A program made the position numbers and the translations under genes. From a virus: 29,452 nucleotides of DNA. Shown one piece after another: positions 5,923 through 14,826 of this stretch; position 1 is the first letter of the stretch; each line of letters opens with the position of its first letter. The stretch spans positions 1 through 29,452 of IMG/VR virus record IMGVR_UViG_3300044640_000551. The stretch is one strand, 5' to 3'. Under the pieces are notes generated by a model. That model was not told the DNA's origin. It did no database searches and was given only the letters and a program-made list of their open reading frames with translations.

Positions 5923-7113
5923 ATGGCTTTTGAGGTTACCACAGCACTTAGGAAAATGTTAGCCTTAAAACAGCCTATTAAGATTATTCAAGGCTCTACG
6001 AGTAGCGGTAAGACTTTTGGTATAGTTCCAATACTTTACGACAAAGCGCTAGAAACACCACGAATAAGAATCACAATAGTAGCCGAAACTTTAACCGCAG
6101 TTAAAGAGGGTGCGCTGGATATTTTTATTAATTTCCTAATTGACGAGGGGCGATGGAATGACACAAGTTGGAACGCGTCAAGTTTAATCTACACGCTAAG
6201 CAACGGTTCTAAAATACAATTCAAATCATTCGATACAGTCGGAAAAGCTAAAGCAAGTGGTAAGCGCCAAATATTATTTTTAAATGAAGCGAATCATATT
6301 AACTATGAAATAGCGGACGCCTTAATGATTAGGAGCGAAGAGGTTTGGATGGACTTCAACGCTGACATGGAATTTTGGGCGCACACCGAAATATTGCCAC
6401 AGAAAGAAGTTGACTTCATAAAACTTACCTACCTAGATAACGAGGCGATACCGCAAAGGATATTTAAAGATTTAATGCTGCGTAAAGCCAAAGCGGAGAA
6501 AGAAGAGAAAAGCGGAAACAAGGGTTATTGGTGGAACTGGTGGCAAGTGTACGGCTTAGGGGAAATCGGACAACTGCAAGAATCTATCTTTGAGGTTTGG
6601 GAACAAGTGGATAAAAAGCCTGAGCGCTTTCAACAATATTGCTATGGATTGGATTTTGGTTTTGTACACCCTACGGCACTATGCCGTGTTTGGTATTTTG
6701 AAGATGAAATATTTGTTGAAGAGATTATTTACCGTGAGGGGTTAACAAGTGGGCAACTCGTTAGCTTAATGCAGTCCAAAGGCATTGAGAATAGCATTGA
6801 GATAATTGCAGACTACGCCAGGCCTGAAATGATACAAGACATACGCAACGCTGGTTACTATGTTTTGAACGCCAACAAGAACGTTAAAAGCGGACTCGAT
6901 AAACTTAAGCAAAAGAAAGTATTTGTACATTCTGATAGTTCAAACATCATTCGAGAGAATAAGAAATACAGATACAGAAAAATTAACGGGGTGCAAACAG
7001 AAGAACCGCTCAAACTGTTTGACGATGCGATGGATGCGATTAGATACGCTAATTTGTGGGTGGATAGTTATTCAAGTACCGATATTGGCGAATCATTCTC
7101 AATGGACATGTAA
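5923..7113 (+). CDS. terL: Terminase large subunit
   Basis: A 396-residue protein with both TerL domains. The ATPase has the Walker A motif GSTSSGKT at 24-31 and the Walker B ILFLNE at 117-122 with catalytic E122. The RNase H-like nuclease has YGLDFG (D244), IIADYA (D297) and FDDAMDAIRYA (D367/D368/D371), giving a plausible metal-binding acidic set. Length is near the usual 400-450. It powers DNA packaging into the prohead and cuts the concatemer, acting with TerS (1 base upstream) and the portal at 18365. The portal is far downstream, unlike most phages. Confident assignment. Confidence 0.95.
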   Translation: MAFEVTTALRKMLALKQPIKIIQGSTSSGKTFGIVPILYDKALETPRIRITIVAETLTAVKEGALDIFINFLIDEGRWNDTSWNASSLIYTLSNGSKIQFKSFDTVGKAKASGKRQILFLNEANHINYEIADALMIRSEEVWMDFNADMEFWAHTEILPQKEVDFIKLTYLDNEAIPQRIFKDLMLRKAKAEKEEKSGNKGYWWNWWQVYGLGEIGQLQESIFEVWEQVDKKPERFQQYCYGLDFGFVHPTALCRVWYFEDEIFVEEIIYREGLTSGQLVSLMQSKGIENSIEIIADYARPEMIQDIRNAGYYVLNANKNVKSGLDKLKQKKVFVHSDSSNIIRENKKYRYRKINGVQTEEPLKLFDDAMDAIRYANLWVDSYSSTDIGESFSMDM

Positions 7114-7134
7114 GAATAAAATCCTATTTTAAGT

Positions 7135-8577
7135 ATGGCAATAACGATTGAAAGTACAAATCAAAGCACACTAAGCGCAGGCTACAATCCTTTGCGTTGG
7201 TATTTGAGTAGTACAAACGTAAACGAGAAAGCATTTAGATACATTGTCGAAGTGTACAACGCTGACGGATCAGGAGATAAACTATTTGAAAAGAAATACG
7301 CACCTAGACCAGTTGACGGGTGGGCAGAAGTAGATATTTCTAGAGATGTACAAAATTTCCTTAGCGCTCATAATCCTTTTCAAAACTCCGATGCTCAAAA
7401 TGCTTTGGAACATTATTTGAAGTTTGACATTCGCTTCGGAGAGGAGTACATTGTAGCGTGGGATTTTGACGACTATATTTTTGATAGCGGATTGACTGGT
7501 TTCAATCAAACGCCAAACGTAACGCCTCACCCGTTTATCGTTGGTGACCAAGTAAGAGTAGAACTTAATACTACTTACAATGATTTTAGGGATGCTTTAA
7601 ACGGTTTGTTTACGGTTACAATAGAGCCTGACAATTATACGGTGGTAACTCAATTGCCGTGGATTGGTTCGGGCGGTGCAACACCGGGGAAAATGTACTA
7701 CGCTGATAATCGTAAATCTCGTTTCCTAAATCTTACACGACAAACGAAATTATCTACTGCAAATATTGCTATACCACTAAAAGATATGAATTCTTTCACT
7801 GGTGCGCAATTTGTTTTAGGTACTCCAGTTGTTGGAGAGTTTTTAACCAATATGCCACGAATCGTTAAACAAAACCCAAATCAAGATAATTGGCTTGCGT
7901 TTTTCAATAACTACATTTCAAGAACTTTACGTATCACTTTTGAGAATGACTTAGGAGATATTGCATACCGTTCAATAACTGCAACAACAGCGCAAGGGAT
8001 TATTCAAGTCGCTAGCGGTTTAGGTAATCAAGGAACTTTGACAATCGATTCAGGGACTTTGCCAATCGTAAAAGACAATGCTAAAATCGTAAACGTTTAT
8101 TTGACTAATACAAGTGGAACACCGTTAAGCGAAGTTATCACATACCAAATTGATAGACGTTGCAATATTGAGGACTACGAAATAGTTTTCATGGATAGAC
8201 TAGGAACGTTCGCCAACTTCGCTATGCAATTACGTGCGTATGAAAAAGGTCAAGTAAACCGATTGACTTACAATAAACAATTTGGAAACGTTTACGCTGG
8301 ACTTGTGACGTTCAACACTTGGGAAAGTGGCACGACTACTTACCACGTTGATAACACCAAAGAATTAACTTTAAACACAAATTATTTAACCGATGCTGAA
8401 AGCGTTTACTTTGAGCAATTAATGACAAGTGGGTATGTGTTTTTAAAAGTTGGTAACGATTATTTCGCGTGTCAAGTGACTGAAAGCGGTTACGATGTTG
8501 AACGATCTAAAAACGGGAACTTAATCCGTAAAACTATTAACGTACGTTACGCTGTACAAAATCCGATTAACGCATGA
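7135..8577 (+). CDS. Putative tail structural protein
   Basis: A 480-residue protein with no signal peptide and a mostly beta character. It begins with a region (about residues 15-60) resembling beta-rich tail domains (AFRYIVEVYNADG) and has a C-terminal region with RLGTFANFAMQL and a closing IRKTINVRYAV. It lies between the large terminase and a large hub-like protein, and overlaps the latter by ATGA, so it most likely belongs to the distal tail or baseplate. I recognise it as a type seen upstream of tape-measure-like genes in Bacteroidetes phages, but no defining motif is visible. Precise role is unknown. Confidence 0.6.
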   Translation: MAITIESTNQSTLSAGYNPLRWYLSSTNVNEKAFRYIVEVYNADGSGDKLFEKKYAPRPVDGWAEVDISRDVQNFLSAHNPFQNSDAQNALEHYLKFDIRFGEEYIVAWDFDDYIFDSGLTGFNQTPNVTPHPFIVGDQVRVELNTTYNDFRDALNGLFTVTIEPDNYTVVTQLPWIGSGGATPGKMYYADNRKSRFLNLTRQTKLSTANIAIPLKDMNSFTGAQFVLGTPVVGEFLTNMPRIVKQNPNQDNWLAFFNNYISRTLRITFENDLGDIAYRSITATTAQGIIQVASGLGNQGTLTIDSGTLPIVKDNAKIVNVYLTNTSGTPLSEVITYQIDRRCNIEDYEIVFMDRLGTFANFAMQLRAYEKGQVNRLTYNKQFGNVYAGLVTFNTWESGTTTYHVDNTKELTLNTNYLTDAESVYFEQLMTSGYVFLKVGNDYFACQVTESGYDVERSKNGNLIRKTINVRYAVQNPINA

Positions 8578-11357
8578 CGGTAACTAGAATCAGATTAATA
8601 GGCGATTACTTTAATGTAGGTATAAACGATTATTTAGAGGTTGCAGAAAACGTTGTAGTGCCTTTGAATTTTGGAGTGTCAGACGTTAGGGACTTGACAA
8701 GTAAAACGGGTTCTTTCAGTAAGTCGATTAAAATTGTAGGAACGAAACATAACAACCTTGTCTTTGATAATATCTTTGATGTAAACGCTGTAACCTTAGA
8801 ATTTAATATCAACACCAAACAAGCGTGTTTAATTGAGCAAGACGGTGAGATAGTATTGGACAATGCAATTATTCAGCTTATCGACGTAGAAAAGATTTCG
8901 ACTGGCATGGGTAACGATGAGCAGATAATGTACACAGTCACGGTTAAAGATACCGTTTCAGAGTTGTTTACCGACATAGGTAGTAAGCTATTAACCGATT
9001 TAGATTTTAGCGACTTAAATCACACATATCAAGCGAGTGACGTAATTGCAAGTTTTGACCATGTTAAAGAAGACGGTTATAAATATGTTTTGCCGATTAC
9101 TGACGATGCGCAGTACAACCTTACGGAAATGAAACCCGCAGTTTATGTTTGGCAGTACTTAAACCGTATCTTTTCAAACGCTGGTTATTCGTATCAGTTA
9201 GACGAAATGGTTAGTATTGGCATTGATAAAATGTTAATTCCTTACAACGGCGGTAAATCAAAAATTAGTACAACTGTTCAAGATGAATCACAGGTAATAG
9301 CTGAGGACAATTCAGAGCAATATTTGACGTATAATAACCAACCAACGTTTTGGAAAAAAATAGATGTTAATACAGAAATTTCAGACCCAAATGGATATTA
9401 TAATCCAACGCTTTCACAATATACAAGTGCGTTTTTTATTAGTCCACCTAATAATTTAGAATATCAAATTGAGGTTAATCATAGTTTATTTGTTGAAAAT
9501 TTAGAAAGTGTAAACATAAGAGTAGAGGCACCATCACAGCAATTAACAACGCGCCCTTTATTTAGAGTTTTAAACCAAGCAAACGTTAATACGGGTGATG
9601 CATTTGGATTTTATAATAATGTTTCAAGTGGCTTTACTGTAAACTCAGACGGCGCATCTGTTATTCCAGATACTTATGTTTTTAGCCCTGGAGAAACTTT
9701 GATTTCAAGTGGTACAAATATTATAAATGTTTCAACTTCAAATATTAATTTTAATGATGTTTTAAGATTAGGTGCTTTACCACAAACAAATACAATACCG
9801 TCTTTTGTTATTATCGGAGGCGGCGGTGGTAGTGCAAACACTAATTTTTCAATGGTAATAAATTACATTAAAATTAGAATTGTACCAAGTGGCGAAAGTT
9901 TATCGTTTGGGCTTCCCGTAGTAATGAATGATTTTATTCCCGCTAACATTAAACAAAGCGACTTTCTAAAATCTATTTTCACGTTGTTCAATCTGTTTGT
10001 AATTCCTAATATCGACAACCCAAAAGATATTATCTTAATGACTAGGGATAAGTATTACGATAGCGGAAACGTAAAGGATTTCACAAACAAACTTTGTAAG
10101 GAGTTACCGCATACTTTGACATTCTTACCCGAATTAACTGCGAAGAAATTAACACTAACCTATGCAACCGACACCGATGCGTTAAATGTTGGTTATCTTA
10201 AAAACGTGAACGAGGTTTATGGTCAGGTTCAATACACATTCGACAACGAGTATATCAAAAACGAGGTAAAGAAAGATGTTATTTTTGGCGCTTCTCCTTT
10301 CTTATCTACTCCGTTCGGTGCAACTGTATTCGGAGTGAATGGTAGCGAGCCTAAAACACTACCAAGAATAGTTTTCGATGGTGGCAAATATCCATGCGGT
10401 TACTATCAAATCAATGATACACCAACGCAATGGATAAGCGTAAATGAATATCCGTTTGTTGGTCACTTCGATGCACCGGTAAACGCAAACAAAGATTTAA
10501 ACTTTGGTACGTGTGATTACTACTTTGACAATAACTACGGGGTTATTCCTTACAATAACTTAGGGAATACTTATTGGAGGCGAACGGTTGCCCAAATCAA
10601 TAGCGGTAAACTTTACACCGTTATGTTGAACGTTAATTCATTCGACATAGCAAACCTAAGGTTAAACGATAAAATATATTTAGATCGTTCCTATTGGGTA
10701 ATAAACAAAGTTATTGACTACGATGCAAACAGCAACGCCCCGACAAAGTTCGAGTTGCTTAGTGTTGACCAAGAAGTAACACTACCAAAGTTTAGAATAC
10801 CTAAACCAACTAAACCTAGCAAAAATGATGCTGGCATTAAAGTTCCAATAAAGGATATTATTAAAAAACGTTACGATTCTTTGACTAGCGATAGTTCAAG
10901 CGGTGACGTTATTGTATTAGGAAAAGGAAACCAAATACTAGGAACGGTTAAAAATGCAATTATAATCGGAGATAATAAGGTAGTTCAAAAAGACGGTCTT
11001 TATACCGATAATCTTTTTGTAGGAAACAAAGAAATACTTTCCCCTAAATTTCTATTCAAGGCGTTAGTTACTCAAATAGGTACTGCAAACCCTACAATGA
11101 ATATTGCAGTTGACCAATTTGGTTTAACAATTGCAAGAACAGGAATAGGCACGTATCAACTTACTTCGCCAAACGCTGTATTTTTAGGTCAAGTCATTTG
11201 CCTTGCTCAATACTCAAAATTAACATTAGGTTTGATTTCGATAGGTAGAATAGATAACTTTACCGTAGAAATAAAAACAATAAACGCATTAGGGGCGGTA
11301 ACAGATGCGCTACTAGATAACACTACTATAATAATCGAATCATGGCAGACAAAGTAA
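8574..11357 (+). CDS. Large tail hub or baseplate protein with fibre-like C-terminus
   Basis: A 927-residue protein. The N-terminus (DLTSKTGSFSKSIKIVGTKH at residues 41-60) has the SKTGSFSKSI-x-(I/L)-x-GT pattern that I associate with Bacteroidetes phage tail-hub proteins. The middle is beta-rich; an AT-rich, less familiar stretch lies at about residues 235-445 (including a GGGGGS). The C-terminal 180 residues look like a receptor-binding or fibre end, with ARTGIGTYQLTS near residue 850. It would sit at the tail tip and contact the host. It overlaps the tape measure gene by 16 bases. Hub identity is inference from pattern and location; Dit-plus-Tal-type is the main alternative. Confidence 0.55.
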   Translation: MTVTRIRLIGDYFNVGINDYLEVAENVVVPLNFGVSDVRDLTSKTGSFSKSIKIVGTKHNNLVFDNIFDVNAVTLEFNINTKQACLIEQDGEIVLDNAIIQLIDVEKISTGMGNDEQIMYTVTVKDTVSELFTDIGSKLLTDLDFSDLNHTYQASDVIASFDHVKEDGYKYVLPITDDAQYNLTEMKPAVYVWQYLNRIFSNAGYSYQLDEMVSIGIDKMLIPYNGGKSKISTTVQDESQVIAEDNSEQYLTYNNQPTFWKKIDVNTEISDPNGYYNPTLSQYTSAFFISPPNNLEYQIEVNHSLFVENLESVNIRVEAPSQQLTTRPLFRVLNQANVNTGDAFGFYNNVSSGFTVNSDGASVIPDTYVFSPGETLISSGTNIINVSTSNINFNDVLRLGALPQTNTIPSFVIIGGGGGSANTNFSMVINYIKIRIVPSGESLSFGLPVVMNDFIPANIKQSDFLKSIFTLFNLFVIPNIDNPKDIILMTRDKYYDSGNVKDFTNKLCKELPHTLTFLPELTAKKLTLTYATDTDALNVGYLKNVNEVYGQVQYTFDNEYIKNEVKKDVIFGASPFLSTPFGATVFGVNGSEPKTLPRIVFDGGKYPCGYYQINDTPTQWISVNEYPFVGHFDAPVNANKDLNFGTCDYYFDNNYGVIPYNNLGNTYWRRTVAQINSGKLYTVMLNVNSFDIANLRLNDKIYLDRSYWVINKVIDYDANSNAPTKFELLSVDQEVTLPKFRIPKPTKPSKNDAGIKVPIKDIIKKRYDSLTSDSSSGDVIVLGKGNQILGTVKNAIIIGDNKVVQKDGLYTDNLFVGNKEILSPKFLFKALVTQIGTANPTMNIAVDQFGLTIARTGIGTYQLTSPNAVFLGQVICLAQYSKLTLGLISIGRIDNFTVEIKTINALGAVTDALLDNTTIIIESWQTK

Positions 11358-13447
11358 TAGACGTTGAAATAAGAACAAACACCACGGGGATTAAATCGCT
11401 TCGTCAGGAATTACGTGAAACAACTATTGCTTTACAACAAGCAACAGACCCAGCATTGATTGAACGCTTACAACAAAAAGCGGGTGAGTTAAAAGACACA
11501 ATGCAAGATGTTAACGCAACTATTGAAGCGACTGCGGGTAGTGCAACTGAAAACCTAGCCAAAGGATTAGGAAAAGCGACAAGCGTAGGAATAGCGGGTT
11601 TTCAAGGTTTGATTTCTGCGCAAGCTTTATTTGGTGACGAATCAAAAGCGGTTACAGAAACGTTGGTAAAACTCCAAGCGTTGGCGGGTTTAAGTGATGC
11701 GTTAAATTCGTTGGGTGCGTTAGGTGATACAATGACCGAAATAAAAGCTTCATTTATTGCAGCCGCTTCAAAGTTGGGATTACTTACCACAGCCAAAGAG
11801 GTTGACATCGTAGTTACCGAGGGGCAAATTGTAGCTACCGAGGGCGCAACAGTTGCCACGAATGTATTAGGTAAGACAATGAACGCTTTGCCTATTATCG
11901 CTATTATTGCGGGGCTTACTGCGGTGGTGGGTGCTATTGCTTATTTCGCTAGCCAAACAGAAGAAGCAACGATAACACAAGAAGATTTAAACGAAACAAC
12001 CAAAGCAACGGCAGACGCATTTTCCAAAGCAAAGCAAAATGTTGATGAAGTTGGATTGGCATTTGAAAACGCAAGCAAAGGAGTAGGAAGTAAAAAGAAA
12101 GCGTTAGAATTATACAACCAAAAATTTGGGGACACGTTAGGAATAGCGAAAGACTACAATCAAGCGGAAGCGATATTCACAAAGAACGCGGACACTTACA
12201 TTAAGGTTTCAGCATTAAGAGCGAAAGCAGATGCGTTTAGAGCATTGTCAGCGAAAGCCAGTGCAGATGCTTTTGTAGCAAGTCAGGAGGTAGAACTTGA
12301 AGCGTTACAAGTTGCGGAGTTTGCTAAAACAGCAATTTTAAAAGGCGAAAAAACAGCCGTTGCAGAATTACGTGCGCAAATGATAATGAATCGTAAGGAA
12401 GCGCAACAAGAAGCCGACAAAAGAATACAAGCCTTAGATGAAGAAGCGAATAAATTTGCAACCCAAGCGACAAAATTAGAGGGTACACTTGTAACTATTA
12501 AACAAGAATCGGAGGTTAAGAAAAAAGAGATTGATAAAATTTCTGAAAGCGAAAAGAAAAAGAACTTAGAGGATTTTTATAATTCTTTGGTAAACATCAA
12601 TGCAAAAGAAGTTAAACTTTATGAGGCGAAAATTGCAGAAATAAAAAGAATCGATGCAAATAAACTAGCAAGTGATATTGACGAAGCTGAAAAAGCATTA
12701 ATCAATAGAACCCAAGTTTTAGATCGTATCAGTATTTTACAAGCTGAATTTGATGCTAACGAAAAAGCAATAGCAGACGCACGTATTCAACAAATAAAAG
12801 ATAATCTAGCAATTGAATTAGATGCAATTGGAGCAAACGAAAACGCAAAGGTAGAAGCGAAATTAAAAGCGGATATTGAGATAGCCAAAATTCAAGAAGC
12901 GGAAGCGACAAGGGAACGAGAACTACAGAATACCAAACTACAAATGGCTAGTGATGCGATAGGTGCTTTAGCTAGTCTTATCGATGCGACAAGTAAGAAA
13001 GATGAAAAGAGCCAAAAGAAAGCGTTTCAAATAAATAAAACCGCTTCAATTGGTCAAGCGTTAATATCAACTTATTTAGCCGTCAACTCCGCTTTAGCTT
13101 CACCGGCAAACAACTTGTTTCCGGGACAAGCACAAATATCAGCGGGTATTGCATTGGCGGGCGGTTTGGCAAACGTGGCGAAAATTTCACGTACTCAATT
13201 TGGTAGCACGGGCGGTGGCGGTGGTAACGCACCTAGCGCACCAACCCCGAATTCAAGTCAACAACAACCTAGCGCAACACCATCGTTTAATTTATACGGT
13301 AGTGGTGGCACAGCAAACAATCAAAATGCTAGCGGGGCAAATGGTGGGAACGGTCAAAACATTACGGTTACTGCAGTTGTAAGTGAAACGGATATGACAA
13401 ATACACAAAACCGTGTTAACTCTATGAAATCAAGCGCATCACTATGA
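11342..13447 (+). CDS. Tail tape measure protein
   Basis: A 701-residue protein dominated by Ala-, Lys- and Glu-rich coiled coil (residues 15-75, 205-560), with one hydrophobic segment at about 182-203 (PIIAIIAGLTAVVGAIAYFA) and another near 590-615, ending in a Gly/Ser/Asn-rich low-complexity tail (STGGGGGNAP onwards). This composition is typical of tape measure proteins, which set tail length and help eject the DNA through the host membrane. If a siphophage, 701 residues would imply a fairly short tail (tens of nanometres up to about 100). It overlaps the genes on either side. The call is secure for type; length inference is approximate. Confidence 0.85.
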   Translation: MADKVIDVEIRTNTTGIKSLRQELRETTIALQQATDPALIERLQQKAGELKDTMQDVNATIEATAGSATENLAKGLGKATSVGIAGFQGLISAQALFGDESKAVTETLVKLQALAGLSDALNSLGALGDTMTEIKASFIAAASKLGLLTTAKEVDIVVTEGQIVATEGATVATNVLGKTMNALPIIAIIAGLTAVVGAIAYFASQTEEATITQEDLNETTKATADAFSKAKQNVDEVGLAFENASKGVGSKKKALELYNQKFGDTLGIAKDYNQAEAIFTKNADTYIKVSALRAKADAFRALSAKASADAFVASQEVELEALQVAEFAKTAILKGEKTAVAELRAQMIMNRKEAQQEADKRIQALDEEANKFATQATKLEGTLVTIKQESEVKKKEIDKISESEKKKNLEDFYNSLVNINAKEVKLYEAKIAEIKRIDANKLASDIDEAEKALINRTQVLDRISILQAEFDANEKAIADARIQQIKDNLAIELDAIGANENAKVEAKLKADIEIAKIQEAEATRERELQNTKLQMASDAIGALASLIDATSKKDEKSQKKAFQINKTASIGQALISTYLAVNSALASPANNLFPGQAQISAGIALAGGLANVAKISRTQFGSTGGGGGNAPSAPTPNSSQQQPSATPSFNLYGSGGTANNQNASGANGGNGQNITVTAVVSETDMTNTQNRVNSMKSSASL

Positions 13448-13803
13448 CAAGCAAGGCAAAGTTTAATAGCCAATTGGGGGCGTGTACGCGTACTGTAAAT
13501 GCTGAAATCAAAAAGACAATTGTTCAGGTTAAAGCGGTGCGTACTGGTCGAATGAAAAACACCACTAAGGTAAAGATTGACTTTGATTTTAATACTGAGG
13601 TTTTCACAATTAAAGGCTTAAAGACAACTTTTTATTTTAAATTTGTGGACTTGGGAACGATTTATATCAAGCCTAGAAACATTACGCAAAAGACATTAGC
13701 AAAAGACAACGTTCAAAAAGCGTTTAATAAACTTTACGATGTGTGGATAGACTACCAAATAGATAGAGAGTTTGAAGTAATAAAACCGAAGTATGGCATT
13801 TAG
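13444..13803 (+). CDS. Putative HK97-gp10-like tail completion or neck protein
   Basis: A 119-residue basic protein. It has VRTGRMKNTTKVKID at about residues 33-47 and YFKFVDLGTIYIKPRNITQK at about 61-80, recalling gp10-like neck proteins, in which a (D)TGRLRNS motif is followed by a segment with Y-x-x-(Y/F)VE-x-GT and a Pro/Arg-rich helix start. Starts in the ATGA overlap with the tape measure gene and overlaps the next gene by 11 bases. It would sit at the head-tail joint. The likeness is weak-to-moderate; another small tail protein is possible. Confidence 0.45.
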   Translation: MTSKAKFNSQLGACTRTVNAEIKKTIVQVKAVRTGRMKNTTKVKIDFDFNTEVFTIKGLKTTFYFKFVDLGTIYIKPRNITQKTLAKDNVQKAFNKLYDVWIDYQIDREFEVIKPKYGI

Positions 13804-14206
13804 AACACCCCGAGATATTGACCGTAGATACACACGTAAATTCAAAGAGATAATCTTAAATGCCCCTTTGATTGATACTCGTGCACTTTACAAATCCATT
13901 GATGTAACCGCTGAAATAGATTACAACTTTGGAACGTTTATGTCAAGCGATTACACATTCACTGTTAAGATTTACGCAGAGCCGTATTTATGCTATCATA
14001 TTATCCCTATGCAATTATTATCATGGTTCAAGAACTCACGGTCATTTGATAATACAACGCAACGTTATAGGCAGTATTTCAGAGCCTACCTACAAAATGA
14101 ATATCCGTTATTAAGGTTTGACAATGTTACTTTGGAACTAGCGAATATTATAATCGTTAACCAACCCGAGGGTGGCGGTAACTACAATTTCTTTTTAGAG
14201 GGCTGA
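13793..14206 (+). CDS. Small phage structural or neck-type protein
   Basis: A 137-residue protein. LIDTRALYKSIDVTAEID at about residues 24-41 followed by beta segments and YAEPYLCYHI resembles the DTG-x-L-x-x-S pattern and layout of the preceding gene, so the two may be related gp10-like proteins or a tandem duplication. The C-terminus (NQPEGGGNYNFFLEG) is Gly/Asn-rich. It is the last plus-strand gene of this module; its last 25 bases overlap the 3' end of the minus-strand gene 14182-14826. No visible terminator separates the converging genes. Role is inferred from location. Confidence 0.45.
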   Translation: MAFRTPRDIDRRYTRKFKEIILNAPLIDTRALYKSIDVTAEIDYNFGTFMSSDYTFTVKIYAEPYLCYHIIPMQLLSWFKNSRSFDNTTQRYRQYFRAYLQNEYPLLRFDNVTLELANIIIVNQPEGGGNYNFFLEG

Positions 14207-14826
14207 TTCTTTGTTTCAAGTGAAAGCCAATTGAGTACCATAATGTGAGGTAAGTTTGTAACTTCATTTGCTTTTGTTATGTCGCCTTTTGATAATTGAT
14301 AGATAATGTTTAGCCAATTTTCAGTAGTGCTTTTTTTCTCTTTGACTTCCTTTTCTTCGTCGTCTTCGTCTTCTTCGTTATCCTCAAATAATCCTTTGTA
14401 GGTATCTAGAATCTGTAAGCGATATTTGATGTAATTCTCTAGCGTGGCGTAATGGTTAGTTATAGGTTCACTTAATATCTTTTCACATTCAAAGGTTAGT
14501 ATTTCGTAACCTTTAATCGTTGCGCAAATCTTATCGATATTCTCAATAGGTGGCTTTTCAGTGCAGTAATTTTCTAAGTCAATGAAATTACCAAAGGTTA
14601 AATTTTTAAAGTTTGATTTTGTGTTGACGGGTGGCAAGGTATTAATCCAATCGTATTCAGTCAGGATATCATTCAATTCATCTTCATACGAATCAAAATA
14701 ATCATTGTCAGTAATAATGGAAATCTTTTCCAAAAACAATTCCAAAGGAGTTAAATCTTGTGAATCTAACTCCTTTATTTCAATGTATTGCGCAACTGTT
14801 ACGTTATCCCAATTAGACAAGGTCAA
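14182..14826 (-). CDS. Putative tail assembly chaperone, second (T-like) gene
   Basis: A 214-residue protein with a highly acidic stretch (NEEDEDDEEKEVKE) and a C-terminus (ENWLNIIYQLSKGDITKANE, then a VLNWL helix) resembling the end of lambda GT/T-type tail chaperones, where W-x-x-IY-x-LA-x-GD is typical. There is no ATG near the beginning; the frame opens after TAA at 14844-14842 and the earliest plausible start is TTG at 14826-14824. It overlaps the upstream gene by 14 bases in a +1 (equivalently -2) frame. Either TTG starts it or it is made as a frameshift fusion with the gene at 14813-15367. It lies inverted in the head-tail gene set. Chaperone identity is inference. Confidence 0.55.
   Translation of the reverse strand: MTLSNWDNVTVAQYIEIKELDSQDLTPLELFLEKISIITDNDYFDSYEDELNDILTEYDWINTLPPVNTKSNFKNLTFGNFIDLENYCTEKPPIENIDKICATIKGYEILTFECEKILSEPITNHYATLENYIKYRLQILDTYKGLFEDNEEDEDDEEKEVKEKKSTTENWLNIIYQLSKGDITKANEVTNLPHIMVLNWLSLETKNQPSKKKL

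Noticed and set aside
6923-7132. Plus-strand open frame inside the 3' end of the large terminase gene
   Set aside because: It is a shifted-frame shadow of the terminase nuclease motifs; its product is low-quality and its ends do not fit operon spacing.
2918-8775. TATCTTTG promoter-like sites inside coding genes (for example near 2918, 3191, 3783, 6583 and 8765)
   Set aside because: They fall within genes as common codon combinations such as I-F, and lack an upstream block or a downstream gene start, so they are background.
13149-13382. 77-codon plus-strand frame inside the tape measure gene
   Set aside because: It overlaps the Gly/Ser-rich coding end in another frame and has a repetitive product typical of a shadow frame.
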